Assembly (NCBI GenBank): GCA_018222605.1
Contig: JAAEZZ010000002.1
Location: forward strand, 124,001-188,000
Origin: Alphaproteobacteria bacterium
Lineage (GTDB): Bacteria; Pseudomonadota; Alphaproteobacteria; Caulobacterales; Hyphomonadaceae
DNA length: 64,000 bases
Direction: 5' to 3'
Shown: in pieces, positions 27,766 through 36,854 of the stretch
How the letters are laid out: every line of letters starts with the position of its first letter
Position numbering within the stretch: position 1 is the stretch's first letter
The notes under the pieces: model-generated
The model's database searches: none
Told to the model about the DNA's origin: nothing
The model's input: only the letters and a program-made list of their open reading frames with translations
Program-made: the position numbers and the translations under genes

Positions 27766-28734
27766 ATGGCTGAGACGAAACATACCGAAATCCTCATCAT
27801 CGGCTCCGGCCCGGCGGGCTGGACCGCAGCCGTTTACGGCGCGCGTGCCATGCGAGAGGTAACGGTGGTGACCGGTATCCAGCCCGGCGGCCAGCTGACC
27901 ATCACGACCGAAGTGGAAAACTATCCCGGCTTCACTGAGATTCAGGGCCCGGACCTGATGGTGAAGATGCAGGAACATGCCGAAGCCATGGGGGCCAAAG
28001 TGATCAATGATCACGTCGCAGAGGTCGATTTCGACTCCCGCCCCTTCCGCGCAATTGGCGAGAGCGGCACGGTCTACACTGCCGATTCCGTCATCATCGC
28101 GACCGGCGCACAGGCCAAATGGCTCGGCCTGCCCAGCGAGGAGAAGTACAAAGGCTTTGGCGTCTCCGCCTGTGCCACCTGTGACGGCTTCTTTTATCGC
28201 GGCAAGGAGGTTCTGGTTGTCGGCGGCGGCAATACCGCCGTTGAAGAAGCGCTGTTCCTGACCAATTTCGCCTCCAAGGTTACCGTCGTGCACCGCCGCG
28301 ACAGCTTCCGCGCCGAGAAGATCCTGCAGGACCGTCTGTTCAAGAATCCCAAGGTCGAGATCATCTGGAACAATGTTCTGGATGAAGTGCTGGGCGAAGG
28401 CGACCCGCCCGGCGTCACTGGCGCGCGCATCAAGAATGTCGAGACCGGCGAGACGACCGACATTCCGGTCCACGGCGTGTTCATCGCCATCGGCCATGCC
28501 CCGTCGACAGAGCTGTTCAAGGGCAAGTTGGAAATGAAAGACAATGGCTATCTGATCACCGCGCCGGATTCGACCGCCACCGCCATTCCGGGCGTCTTCG
28601 CGGCAGGCGATGTGACGGACGAGACCTATCGCCAGGCTGTCACCGCCGCCGGCATGGGCTGCATGGCCGCGCTGGAAGCCGAACGCTTCATGACCGAACA
28701 GGAAGCGCACGCAGAGTCTGTCGCTGCGGAATAA
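27766..28734 (+). CDS. trxB: thioredoxin reductase (NADPH)
   Basis: A 322-residue flavoprotein. FAD site GSGPAGWTAAVYGARA, redox-active pair CATC in SACATCDGFFYRG, NADPH motif VVGGGNTAVEEALFL and the C-terminal FAD motif GVFAAGDVTDETYRQ are all intact. It reduces thioredoxin in the cytosol. The frame is open 15 codons further upstream, but the family starts at the ATG at 27766. Confidence 0.96.
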   Translation: MAETKHTEILIIGSGPAGWTAAVYGARAMREVTVVTGIQPGGQLTITTEVENYPGFTEIQGPDLMVKMQEHAEAMGAKVINDHVAEVDFDSRPFRAIGESGTVYTADSVIIATGAQAKWLGLPSEEKYKGFGVSACATCDGFFYRGKEVLVVGGGNTAVEEALFLTNFASKVTVVHRRDSFRAEKILQDRLFKNPKVEIIWNNVLDEVLGEGDPPGVTGARIKNVETGETTDIPVHGVFIAIGHAPSTELFKGKLEMKDNGYLITAPDSTATAIPGVFAAGDVTDETYRQAVTAAGMGCMAALEAERFMTEQEAHAESVAAE

Positions 28735-28752
28735 GCCAGCGGCCGGGGCCGG

Positions 28753-29514
28753 CTACAGCATACGAGCCGCCAGCGCCTCGGCCTCTGCATCTCCCCGCTG
28801 CAACTCTGCCTTCAGCGTTGCGGCGCGGGCCTGCATCACTTTCTGAAGTGCGCTATGCGTGGGCACGCTTAGCGCCGCCTCCAGTGCGGCGGTGATCTCG
28901 TCATGATATTTGCGGCAATCGAGCGCCGCCAGGGCCCGGGCCCATTGCCAGTGCAGCGCGGCATCTTCCGGGTCGGCAGCAATCGCGGCCTGATAATGTG
29001 CCCGGCCATCGCTGATGCTGGCGCCCATCATCATCGCGCCGATCCGCCCGCCCCGGCGCACCACTTCGAGATTCCAGACAGACAAAAAGCCATTGGCGTA
29101 GATATTGCCGGGGTCATCTTCCAGCACGCTGCGCGCCAGATCCCGCGCCTCCTCGCCCCAGCCGGTCTTGCGGGCAGCACCGTTCGACATGGGCCGAATG
29201 ATCAGCGACAGGGCGATCGCCCGCTGCAGGCGGCCTTCCAGATGTTGCTTGTCTATGGCGAGCGCAGCATCGGCCTTGTCCAGCGCGGCGTGCAACAGGG
29301 CCTCCGGCGGGTCAGCCGGGCCGGACATCGCCTCCGCCAACAGGGCTCGCGCGCTGAAGGCCAGCTCGTCGGGATTGCTCTTGTCAGACGCCGCTGCCAG
29401 TGCGGCCTGATACTCCCCCGCCTGAAACGCCGCCTCCGCTACCCCAGGCTCAGCCCCCGCCGCCCCGGCAAGCATCACCGCCCCCGCCAGAAATGCCACA
29501 AGCTTGTGTCTCAT
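28753..29514 (-). CDS. exported TPR-like protein
   Basis: A 253-residue protein with a cleavable signal (KLVAFLAGAVMLAGAAGA) and a helical body with tetratricopeptide-like pairs (PGVAEAAFQAGEYQAALAAA; DARSVLEDDPGNIYANGFL-type; QAAIAADPEDAALHWQWARA). It probably scaffolds protein contacts in the periplasm. It is convergent with trxB, 18 bases apart. No specific partner can be inferred. Confidence 0.75.
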   Translation of the reverse strand: MRHKLVAFLAGAVMLAGAAGAEPGVAEAAFQAGEYQAALAAASDKSNPDELAFSARALLAEAMSGPADPPEALLHAALDKADAALAIDKQHLEGRLQRAIALSLIIRPMSNGAARKTGWGEEARDLARSVLEDDPGNIYANGFLSVWNLEVVRRGGRIGAMMMGASISDGRAHYQAAIAADPEDAALHWQWARALAALDCRKYHDEITAALEAALSVPTHSALQKVMQARAATLKAELQRGDAEAEALAARML

Positions 29515-29584
29515 AAGGGAGAGGATAAGCCGATCAGCGCCAATCCGCCAGCAGTTGGTGGAATTTCTGAAAATTAGAGGAAAA

Positions 29585-29661
29585 TGGTGGTTCGGGGGAG
29601 ACTTGAACTCCCGACCTCGCGATTATGAGTCGCGCGCTCTAACCAGCTGAGCTACCGAACC
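29585..29661 (-). tRNA. tRNA with CAU anticodon, probably tRNA-Ile2 (lysidine-modified)
   Basis: A 77-base tRNA on the minus strand with encoded CCA. Acceptor stem GGTTCGG/CCGAACC, D-arm TAGCTCAGCTGGTTAGAGC, anticodon loop CTCATAA, T-arm GGGAGTTCAAGTCTCCC. The anticodon CAU could be elongator Met or Ile2. The anticodon stem GCGA/TCGC and the following GGTCG match bacterial Ile2 tRNAs, in which TilS converts C34 to lysidine to read AUA. I favour Ile2 but cannot exclude Met. Confidence 0.9.
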
Positions 29662-29803
29662 GATCGCTGATGCGAAGGGCGCCTCATACACGCGGTTTCG
29701 CCGCCCTGCAAGCACCTCGCCTGCACTCGATGCAGACAATTGTGTGCAGATTGCCGGGGCCGGCCCGCCCTGCCCCATCGCCTTGTCCTGCGCCCTGGCC
29801 CGC

Positions 29804-30172
29804 TCAGTCGCGATTGCTGACCAGCAGCACCGCAATCACCAGCGCCTTGATCCGCGGCAGCCAGGCCAGAACCGCGCCGATCACCATGGCCGCCGACAGC
29901 GGCAGCGTCACCCACATCGGCCAGCCGGACATTGAAATGAACAGGGTGAGCGCCACCAGAACAGGCCCGAGACTGAGCACGGTCAGCCAGGCCGGGCCGT
30001 CCTCGGCCGGGATCTCTCCGATTGGCTCTCCGCAGACGGCACAGGTGTCGACCTGTTTGAGATAGGCGCGGAAGATGGCCCCCTTGCCGCAGACCGGGCA
30101 GCGAAAGCGCAGGCCGCGCCAGATGGCGGTACGCAGGCCGGGCGTAGGATAGACATGGGGCTGCTGAGTCAT
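29804..30172 (-). CDS. DUF983 family membrane protein with zinc ribbon
   Basis: A 122-residue protein. N-terminal zinc ribbon from two CxxC pairs (FRCPVCGKG; DTCAVCGE), then two TM segments (around residues 60-78 and 85-108). This is the DUF983 layout; members often sit by cytochrome oxidase genes, but here there are none. I start at the ATG at 30172; the frame stays open 12 codons more. Function unknown. Confidence 0.85.
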   Translation of the reverse strand: MTQQPHVYPTPGLRTAIWRGLRFRCPVCGKGAIFRAYLKQVDTCAVCGEPIGEIPAEDGPAWLTVLSLGPVLVALTLFISMSGWPMWVTLPLSAAMVIGAVLAWLPRIKALVIAVLLVSNRD

Positions 30173-30252
30173 GCGGCCAGCTGTGCGCCTGCCCGCGGGC
30201 CAAGGCAAGACGGTGTAAGCGCGCAGCTGTCAGGGCGGCGCGCCAGCAGGGC

Positions 30253-31935
30253 TCAGGCGAGCTGGCGAACGTCCAGCCCGGCTTCGGCCTCGGCTTCCTT
30301 GTCGGCGATCAGGATGTCGGCCAGCGTGGCGACGAGCGCCCGCGGACGGATCGGCTTTTCGATCATCGTGGTAAAGCCCGCGCGCTGGCACGCGACCCGC
30401 CGCTCAGGGCTGACATCGGCCGTCACGGCGATGATCGGCGCAGTGGCGTTCGGCCCGGCTGAGGCGCGCAGGGTTTTCAGCACCTCCTCCCCTTCCGTAC
30501 CGGGCAGGTGAATGTCTGTCAGAATGGCCTGATAGGACGTGACCAGAGCGCGGTCGATGGCATCCTCGCCGGTCTTTACCGCATCGACTTCCCAGCCCGC
30601 CGCAGACAGGGCCCGTGTGATGACCAGCGCGCTGACGGCGTGATCCTCTGCCAGCAGGATGCGGCCCAGATCGAAGGCGCGCATGCGGGGCTTTGCGGGA
30701 AGGCTGGACACGGCCAGGCGCGGCCCGGCCTTCTGAACCGGCAGCGTGACCGTGAAGATGGAACCGCCCTGCGGATTGTCCGCCAGCGTGATCTCTCCGC
30801 CAAGGCGGCGGGCCAGGCCCTTGGCGATGGAGAGGCCGAGACCTGAGCCGCCATGCGTCTTCGCGGTCGACGGCGCGGCCTGTTCAAAGGCCTCGAAGAG
30901 GCGGGCCTTGTCGGCGTCGCTGATGCCGCAGCCGGTGTCTTCCACCGTCATGCGCAGCTTGAGACTGCCGGCGGCCTCAAAGGTGGACAGCTCCACGCCG
31001 ATATAGCCGCGCTCTGTGAATTTCAGCGCATTGCTCATCAGATTGAACAATATCTGGCGAATGCGCATGGCGTCGGATTCAAGACGTGGCGCTGCATCGC
31101 TCGCCACCTTGATACGCAGATCCAGCCGCTTGCCCGCCATGCGCGACTGCCACAGATCACGCGCATCATTGGCAAAGTCGCGCAGGTCAAACGGTGCCTG
31201 GCTGATTGACAGTTTTCCGGCCTCAAGGCGGGAAAGGTCCAAGAGGTCATTCAGCAGGCGGTCCAGATGGCTGCCGCTTTCGGAAATGGTGCGCGCCAGG
31301 CGCTTGGCTTCTCCGCTGGCCTGGTCCTGCAACAGGTCTGCCACGCCCAGAATGCCGGTCAATGGCGTGCGGATTTCATGGCCGACAAAAGCCAGAAAGC
31401 GGGATTTCTCAAGCGCGACATCTTCGGATTCGCGGCGGGCCTTGATCAGCTTTTTCTGGGCGGATTGCATGGCCCGGGCGCGCATGGCGTTTTCCTGCGC
31501 GACGGTGGACAGCAGCGCCTGGGGGCTGATCAGGCCAAGATACCGCCCGCCTGAAAGCACGATGAGTCCGGCGGTCAGCGCGCTGGTCGAGCCATCGGCA
31601 GCGAGCTTTGCCACAAGACCGATCGGGGTGCCCTCTTCCGCCATGACGGGGGCGGGCAACATGTACTCGGTCACCGGCAGCGCCGCGATCTGCTGGCGCA
31701 GATCCGGACGTGACATGGCCTCTGTAATCGCCTGGCGGGTCACCATGCCCAGCGCGGCGCCACTGCGCACGACCGGCAGGGCAAACAGGGACGGATCGGA
31801 GAGAAACTGGCCCAGTACGGCGGACACTGTGGCAGCTGGCGGAACAGGCCGCACAGCGACCGCGATATCTTCTACACGTACCGGCATTACAGCGAGGCAG
31901 CCCCTTGAATGGTTAAGGACACCACCTTGCGCCAT
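30253..31935 (-). CDS. cytosolic hybrid sensor histidine kinase with CBS-pair input
   Basis: A 560-residue protein with no TM segment. Residues 20-140 form a CBS pair, an input that usually binds adenine nucleotides. A short coiled coil leads to HisKA with phospho-acceptor His186 in FVGHEIRTPLTG. The ATPase domain has N-box NLMSNALKF, DTGCGI and GGSGLGLSI. A receiver domain (about 425-545) holds phospho-Asp474 in ILTDIHLPG. It may feed a phosphorelay; the partner HPt or regulator is not adjacent. The start could also be the ATG at 31887, just before the CBS pair. Confidence 0.9.
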   Translation of the reverse strand: MAQGGVLNHSRGCLAVMPVRVEDIAVAVRPVPPAATVSAVLGQFLSDPSLFALPVVRSGAALGMVTRQAITEAMSRPDLRQQIAALPVTEYMLPAPVMAEEGTPIGLVAKLAADGSTSALTAGLIVLSGGRYLGLISPQALLSTVAQENAMRARAMQSAQKKLIKARRESEDVALEKSRFLAFVGHEIRTPLTGILGVADLLQDQASGEAKRLARTISESGSHLDRLLNDLLDLSRLEAGKLSISQAPFDLRDFANDARDLWQSRMAGKRLDLRIKVASDAAPRLESDAMRIRQILFNLMSNALKFTERGYIGVELSTFEAAGSLKLRMTVEDTGCGISDADKARLFEAFEQAAPSTAKTHGGSGLGLSIAKGLARRLGGEITLADNPQGGSIFTVTLPVQKAGPRLAVSSLPAKPRMRAFDLGRILLAEDHAVSALVITRALSAAGWEVDAVKTGEDAIDRALVTSYQAILTDIHLPGTEGEEVLKTLRASAGPNATAPIIAVTADVSPERRVACQRAGFTTMIEKPIRPRALVATLADILIADKEAEAEAGLDVRQLA

Positions 31936-31965
31936 AAACCTTTACGCGCCGCAAACACATCCCTA

Positions 31966-32008
31966 ACCAAAAATGAACGCCCGAACCTGTAACAGGCCGG
32001 GCGTTCAT
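31966..32008 (-). terminator. rho-independent terminator after the ClpP-like gene
   Basis: Perfect 11-bp arms ATGAACGCCCG (31973-31983) and CGGGCGTTCAT (31998-32008). Read on the minus strand the stem is followed by TTTTTGG. It lies 43 bases past the stop of the ClpP-like gene. Confidence 0.8.
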
Positions 32009-32050
32009 GATTTCAAAATGACTTGAAACGTCTGGGGTGCGCAGACCGCG

Positions 32051-32659
32051 CTATTTCACATCGCTGCGATGGTTCACGATCTTGCCGACAAGGCCATATT
32101 CGACGGCTTCTTTCGCGCTCATCCAGAAGTCACGGTCTGTGTCTTCCTTGATCTGGGCCAGCGTTTTGCCGGTGGCTTCAGCGAAGATGTTGTTGAGACG
32201 TTCGCGCATCTTGATGATCTCGCGGGCCTGAATTTCAACATCGGTCGCCTGGCCGCCAACGCCGCCGCGCGGTTCATGAAGCAGAAAGCGCGTATTCGGC
32301 AGGGCGTAGCGGTTTTCCTTTTGCGCGGCAGCATAGATCAGCGCACCAGCGGAAGCGACCCAGCCCGTGCCGAGGATCTTCACCGGGGCTTCGACGAACT
32401 TGATCATGTCGTGGATCATGTCGCCGCTTTCGACGTGGCCGCCCGGCGAGGAGAGCACCAGGAGGATCGGCTCCTTGCTTTCGGACGAAAGTGCCAGAAG
32501 GCGTTCTGACACGCGGCGGGCCTGCATGAAATCAATCCCGCCGGTCAGCAGGATGGTACGGGCCTTGAACAGCGCTTCTTCGAGAAACGCGTTCGGCTCT
32601 GTGGTTTTCTTGTCCTCATTCTCGTCGTCGAGACGGGGCTCTCGGGCATCAAAGGTCAT
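32051..32659 (-). CDS. ATP-dependent Clp protease proteolytic subunit-like (ClpP2 type)
   Basis: A 202-residue ClpP-fold serine protease. The triad is conserved in modified motifs: Ser in GWVASAGALIYAAA (canonical AASMGA), His in RFLLHEPRGG (canonical MIHQP), Asp in DTDRDFWMSAKEA. The N terminus is acidic and lacks the canonical axial loop, so it is probably an accessory ClpP paralogue rather than the main ClpXP peptidase. GGAGAG lies 6 bases before the ATG at 32659; a GTG at 32674 is less likely. It has its own terminator. Confidence 0.88.
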   Translation of the reverse strand: MTFDAREPRLDDENEDKKTTEPNAFLEEALFKARTILLTGGIDFMQARRVSERLLALSSESKEPILLVLSSPGGHVESGDMIHDMIKFVEAPVKILGTGWVASAGALIYAAAQKENRYALPNTRFLLHEPRGGVGGQATDVEIQAREIIKMRERLNNIFAEATGKTLAQIKEDTDRDFWMSAKEAVEYGLVGKIVNHRSDVK

Positions 32660-32844
32660 GGTCTCTCCGGTCACGGGATTCTGTCCCTCTCATAGGTGCG
32701 GTGCCACGCGCGCCGGGTCAAGACCGGTCATGCCAAAGGAGGCTGGCTGTCCCCGCTTTATTGCCTCGCGCGCAGGGCGAAATGAAAGAGTCTTGTTTCC
32801 CCCTGAATTATGTAGCTTGATGGAGGCTTGTGAGGGGACACATC

Positions 32845-33585
32845 ATGACAGATCATCTTGATCCACAGGCAGGCAGATCGCCTGCGCTTTCCTTGTCGCC
32901 AAAGCAGCTGGCTTGGGCACTGGTCGGGATCGGCCTGTTTCTGCTGATGGCCCATGCCGCTGTGCTGTTCCTGAAATACAGGCTTGGCTATGATTATGTG
33001 ATGGGGCTGGCCCCCATGTTCAGCCTGGATGAGGAGGCGAATGTGCCGACCCTGGTCTCGGCGCTGGTTCTACTGTCCTGCAGTGTCGCGTTGGCGCTGA
33101 CGGCCTGCAGCGCCGCAGGAACACGCATGGCGCGGGGCTGGTGGGTGCTCAGCGCAGCCTTTCTGTTCCTCGCATTTGATGAAAACGCCCAGATTCACGA
33201 AACCCTCAGCGTCATCACCAGGATTGTGGTGCAGACCTCGTGGATGCCGGCCTTTCCGTGGATCCTGCTCTATGGGCTTGCCGTTGTGGCGCTCGGCATT
33301 GTCCTCCTGCCCTGGTTCCTGAAGCTCGACCGGGGAACACAGATCCGCTTTGCCATCGCCGGCACAATCTATGTTGGCGGCGCGCTGGGCATGGAAGTGA
33401 TGGAAAGCGCCCTCTACCAAATGACCGACCCGACGCTGTCGGCTGAAGGCTGGGAGCGGCTGAACAGCTCCCTCGGCTTCACTTTGATGACCTCCCTGCA
33501 GGAATGTCTCGAATATGGCGGGGCAGCCTATTTCCTCTATGTTCTGGTCAAACGCCTCGGCGCAATTCGCCTTCAGGCTGCATAG
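32845..33585 (+). CDS. six-helix membrane protein, tandem paralogue 1, unknown family
   Basis: A 246-residue integral membrane protein with about six TM segments. Motifs shared with the next gene are F-x-L-x-EE-x-NVPTL after TM1, FLAFDENAQIHE in TM3-4, GALGMEVMES in TM5-6 and TSLQECLEYGGAAYF in the last helix. Conserved Glu, Asp and His inside membrane segments suggest metal or proton handling, or an intramembrane hydrolase-like site. I know no name for the family. Start ATG at 32845 with GAGGGG upstream. No cargo genes adjacent. Confidence 0.7.
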   Translation: MTDHLDPQAGRSPALSLSPKQLAWALVGIGLFLLMAHAAVLFLKYRLGYDYVMGLAPMFSLDEEANVPTLVSALVLLSCSVALALTACSAAGTRMARGWWVLSAAFLFLAFDENAQIHETLSVITRIVVQTSWMPAFPWILLYGLAVVALGIVLLPWFLKLDRGTQIRFAIAGTIYVGGALGMEVMESALYQMTDPTLSAEGWERLNSSLGFTLMTSLQECLEYGGAAYFLYVLVKRLGAIRLQAA

Positions 33586-33679
33586 CGCGCAGACAAAATC
33601 TCACGCAAATGAGCGGTTAACTCTTGAGAAACTACGAAAATATGTAATTTTTTGATGAGTTTGGAGTGGGATATGTAAC

Positions 33680-34438
33680 ATGACCGATAATGCGATGCCC
33701 TTGGGGGGGCAGGATGAGGGCGCGCACAGTGCTGTAATTACACCTAAAGGGGTTGCCTGGACGCTGACAGGAATCGGCCTTTTGGCCCTGCTGCCGCATA
33801 TTGGCGTCCTGGTGATGAAGCATGTCTTCGGCAAGCCTTATCTGGGCGGCATGGCCAACATGTTCCACCTGAATGAGGAACATAATGTCCCGACGCTGAT
33901 TGCCGTCTTCCTGCTGATGACGTGTGCGGCAGCGTTGGCCTATACGGCCTCCACCCTGCCAGCCAAAAGCCGTGACCGGGCAGGCTGGCTTGTGATGGCG
34001 CTGGTCTTTGCGTTCATGGCCTTTGACGAGAGCGTGCAGATCCATGAACTGACTTCCCAGCCGATCAATGACATGTTCAATGCGGAGATTCTGCAACCCT
34101 TCGGCTGGGTATTGCCCTATGGCTTTGCGCTGATCGTGCTGGGCTTGGTGCTGGCGCCCTGGTTCTTCCGGCTGGACCGCGCGAGCCAGATCCGGTTCAT
34201 CATTGCCGGGACGATCTTCGTGGGCGGCGCGCTGGGCATTGAGATCATCGAGGGCGCGCATTACCGCTCCCTCGGGGAAGAACTGAACCCCGAACTCTAT
34301 ACCAAGGTCAACCAGACACTGGCGCACGACCTTCTATGGACGCTGCAGGAAAGCATGGAATATATCGGCGCGGGCTATTTCCTGTATGCGATCATCAAAC
34401 GGCTGGGCGGCATACAGATGGCCCCGGCGATTCGCTAG
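33680..34438 (+). CDS. six-helix membrane protein, tandem paralogue 2, unknown family
   Basis: A 252-residue paralogue of the preceding protein. The same positions are kept: [49 protein letters not shown], plus the connecting [14 protein letters not shown]. Identity is highest at these motifs and low in the loops, as expected of a duplicated pair held by a common function, possibly a heterodimer. Its stop overlaps the recQ stop by 4 bases (convergent). Confidence 0.7.
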   Translation: MTDNAMPLGGQDEGAHSAVITPKGVAWTLTGIGLLALLPHIGVLVMKHVFGKPYLGGMANMFHLNEEHNVPTLIAVFLLMTCAAALAYTASTLPAKSRDRAGWLVMALVFAFMAFDESVQIHELTSQPINDMFNAEILQPFGWVLPYGFALIVLGLVLAPWFFRLDRASQIRFIIAGTIFVGGALGIEIIEGAHYRSLGEELNPELYTKVNQTLAHDLLWTLQESMEYIGAGYFLYAIIKRLGGIQMAPAIR

Positions 34439-36270
34439 GCGGCCTGGGCGATAATCCGGGAAACGTCTTCGGCATAGCGCTGGGCCTTTTTCTCACCCAC
34501 CCCGCTGATCAGGCGCAGCTCGTCTGCGTCTGTCGGGCGCTCGCGCGCGATCTCTGCCAGCGTGCGGTCATGGAAAATAACATAGGGCGGCACGCCGCGC
34601 GTCTTGGCGATCTCCGTGCGCCAGGCCCGCAGGGAATCGAACAGCGCCTGATCGCGGACTGAAAGGTCCGCCAGCGCCTGTGTCGCCGCAGCGCTGCGGC
34701 CCTTGCTGCGCCGACGGGTGGCTGCCGGGTCTGCGCGCAGCATGATGGTTTTTTCCCCCCGGAAAAAGGCGCGCGCCGCCTCCGCATCCGGCACCACCAC
34801 GGCCGGACGATTGGCCTCTCCCCCTTCTGCCAGAAGGCCATCATAGAGCAGCGCATCAAAGACGCGCGTCCAGCCTTGCTTGGGCAATTCCTTGCCGATG
34901 CCAAAGGTGGAGAGCGCCGCCATTTCCTGATCGAAATCATCGCGCGCCTGCCCCAGCAAATGATTGACCAATCGTCCGCGTCCGATCTTCTGACCACAGC
35001 GCAAGACGGCAGAGACGGCCATCTGCGCCCAGCGCGTCGCATCATAGGGCTCGCCGCTTTCACCGCGGCAGATGTCACACGCTCCGCAGGGCTGGACATT
35101 CTCTTCCCCGAAATAGCGCCGCACAGAGGCACGTCGGCATTCATCACCGTCAAAGAAGGCAAACAGCTGGCGTGTCTTGGTGATCTGTACACGTTTGATC
35201 GTGTCCGGCGCATCGCTCTCATAGGTCCAGCTCAGCGAGCGGCGCATGTCGGCAGGGCCATACAGGGCGATGCCCTCGGCAGGCTCCCCGTCACGCCCGG
35301 CCCGGCCGACTTCCTGCCAATAGGCCTCAAGCGTCTTGGGTGGATCTGCATGGATCACAAAGCGCACATCCGGCTTGTCGACCCCCATGCCGAAGGCGAC
35401 CGTGGCGCACATGACGAGGCCATCCTCCAGCAGGAAGCGGCGCTGACGCTCGGCCCGCACGTCGGCGTCGAGCCCGGCATGATAGGCCAGTGCAGGCATG
35501 CCGGATCGCTCCAGCGCCTCGGCCAGGTCTTCGGTTGCGTTGCGGGTTGCGGCATAGACAACGCCGGAGAGGCCCTTGCGCGCCTTGACGAGAGAGACGA
35601 CGCGCTGCGTGCGGTTGCCTTCCTTCGGCTCCGCAGCGAGGGCCAGATTGGGACGATCAAAGCTCGCGACATGCTGAGCCGGTCTGGTCAGGTCCAGCTG
35701 GGCAAGAATGTCTTCGCGGGTCCGCGCGTCTGCCGTCGCGGTTACCGCAAGGCGCGGCACGCCGGGGAACAGGCCCTTCAGGCGGCCAAGGGCACGATAG
35801 TCCGGACGGAAATCATGTCCCCACTGGCTGACGCAGTGTGCCTCGTCCACCGCGATCAGCGAGACCTGCATCTGCGACAGGCGCTGGGCGAGGCCATTGC
35901 CGATGCCTTCGGGCGAGACATAGAGCATGTCCATTTCGCCGCGCGCGGCCGCCTCCAGCGCCTCGGTGCGGGCATTGAAATCCATCGAGGAATCGAGTCG
36001 CTCGGCCCGCACGCCGACCTGTTTCAGCGCGTCCACCTGATCGGCCATCAGCGCGATCAGCGGCGAGACAACAATGCCGACGCCGCCCCGCAGAATGGCC
36101 GGGATCTGGTAGCAGAGAGACTTGCCGCCGCCGGTCGGCAGAACGGCCAGCGCATCGCGGCCTGCCAGCACATCCTCGATCACATGCTCCTGCAGGCCCC
36201 GGAACGCATCATAGCCATAGATACGCTTCAGCAGCGCACGGGCGTCATCAAGTGTGGGGCTGGCAGACAT
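34435..36270 (-). CDS. recQ: ATP-dependent DNA helicase RecQ
   Basis: A 611-residue RecQ. Helicase core: [15 protein letters not shown] (Walker A), [19 protein letters not shown] (DEAH plus the aromatic-rich loop), [19 protein letters not shown] and the VGRAGRDG motif VI. RQC zinc-binding Cys ([20 protein letters not shown]) and a C-terminal HRDC domain are present. It unwinds DNA 3' to 5' in recombination repair. The start is taken at the ATG at 36270, where the family begins; an upstream frame of 39 codons is not conserved and overlaps the DUF559 leader. Confidence 0.95.
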   Translation of the reverse strand: MSASPTLDDARALLKRIYGYDAFRGLQEHVIEDVLAGRDALAVLPTGGGKSLCYQIPAILRGGVGIVVSPLIALMADQVDALKQVGVRAERLDSSMDFNARTEALEAAARGEMDMLYVSPEGIGNGLAQRLSQMQVSLIAVDEAHCVSQWGHDFRPDYRALGRLKGLFPGVPRLAVTATADARTREDILAQLDLTRPAQHVASFDRPNLALAAEPKEGNRTQRVVSLVKARKGLSGVVYAATRNATEDLAEALERSGMPALAYHAGLDADVRAERQRRFLLEDGLVMCATVAFGMGVDKPDVRFVIHADPPKTLEAYWQEVGRAGRDGEPAEGIALYGPADMRRSLSWTYESDAPDTIKRVQITKTRQLFAFFDGDECRRASVRRYFGEENVQPCGACDICRGESGEPYDATRWAQMAVSAVLRCGQKIGRGRLVNHLLGQARDDFDQEMAALSTFGIGKELPKQGWTRVFDALLYDGLLAEGGEANRPAVVVPDAEAARAFFRGEKTIMLRADPAATRRRSKGRSAAATQALADLSVRDQALFDSLRAWRTEIAKTRGVPPYVIFHDRTLAEIARERPTDADELRLISGVGEKKAQRYAEDVSRIIAQAA

Positions 36271-36328
36271 GGCGCCAGTTGTGGCGGGCGAAGTGAGTCG
36301 GGGCAAGAGGCTGTGTGTGCCGTGATGC

Positions 36329-36789
36329 CCCTCACCTCCCACGTCCTGCAACTCCGATCCGTCGCTATTGTGGGATGGGCGGGACAACGAAACGGGCCAG
36401 ACAGTTAAGGCGTGACCAGACGTTTGCAGAACGGCTGGTCTGGGCGCGCCTTCGCAATCGCCAGCTCAATGGTTGGAAGTTTCGCCGCCAGCATCCCATA
36501 GGCCCATATTATGCAGACTTTGCCTGCCTTGACCTGATGCTTGTCGTGGAACTGGATGGCGATAGCCACGGTACGCAAGCGGACATATCCAGGGACACGC
36601 AGCGCACGGCTTTTCTTGAAGCACAAGGATGGACCGTGGTCCGGTTCTGGAATGTGGAGGTGCTGGACAGTCTGGATGGTGTGCTCCGCCAGATTCACGA
36701 TGCAGGACAATTTCTGGCGGCCCGACCGGCCTGCCCCCCCTCCCACCGGGAGAGGAGGGGCCCATCGCGTCAGCGATGGGAGGTGAGGG
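36329..36789. mobile_element. possible DUF559 cassette bounded by 13-bp inverted repeats
   Basis: CCCTCACCTCCCA (36329-36341) upstream and its exact complement TGGGAGGTGAGGG (36777-36789) downstream frame the DUF559 gene. Inside the right end is a hairpin CCCATCGC(gtca)GCGATGGG (36761-36780) and a CTCCC/GGGAG stem just before it. The unit is 461 bases and its right end merges into the 3' end of the deacetylase gene. The arrangement resembles REP-flanked passenger genes, but no transposase is present and mobility is inferred only. Confidence 0.45.
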
Positions 36790-36854
36790 CTTCGCCGAAC
36801 GCCTCCACCAGGAACGTATGGCGGCGGGCGACGGCGAGGGCGTCGCGGGCATAG
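36375..36854 (+). CDS. DUF559 (Vsr-like restriction-endonuclease fold) protein
   Basis: A 159-residue protein. Residues 1-115 match DUF559: [50 protein letters not shown] (the catalytic D...ExD pattern) and [10 protein letters not shown]. The family has the very-short-patch-repair endonuclease fold; physiological role unknown. The last 45 residues are encoded by palindromic repeat DNA and then antisense to the deacetylase gene (85-base overlap), so the tail is probably not functional. Start at ATG 36375; divergent from recQ. Confidence 0.8.
   Translation: MGGTTKRARQLRRDQTFAERLVWARLRNRQLNGWKFRRQHPIGPYYADFACLDLMLVVELDGDSHGTQADISRDTQRTAFLEAQGWTVVRFWNVEVLDSLDGVLRQIHDAGQFLAARPACPPSHRERRGPSRQRWEVRASPNASTRNVWRRATARASRA

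Noticed and set aside
29585-29661. The tRNA as an attachment site of an integrated element
   Set aside because: No integrase, direct repeat of the tRNA end or foreign-looking genes are nearby.
34876-36408. 510-codon open frame antisense to recQ
   Set aside because: Shadow of the recQ codon bias; low-complexity, no motif, no plausible start context.
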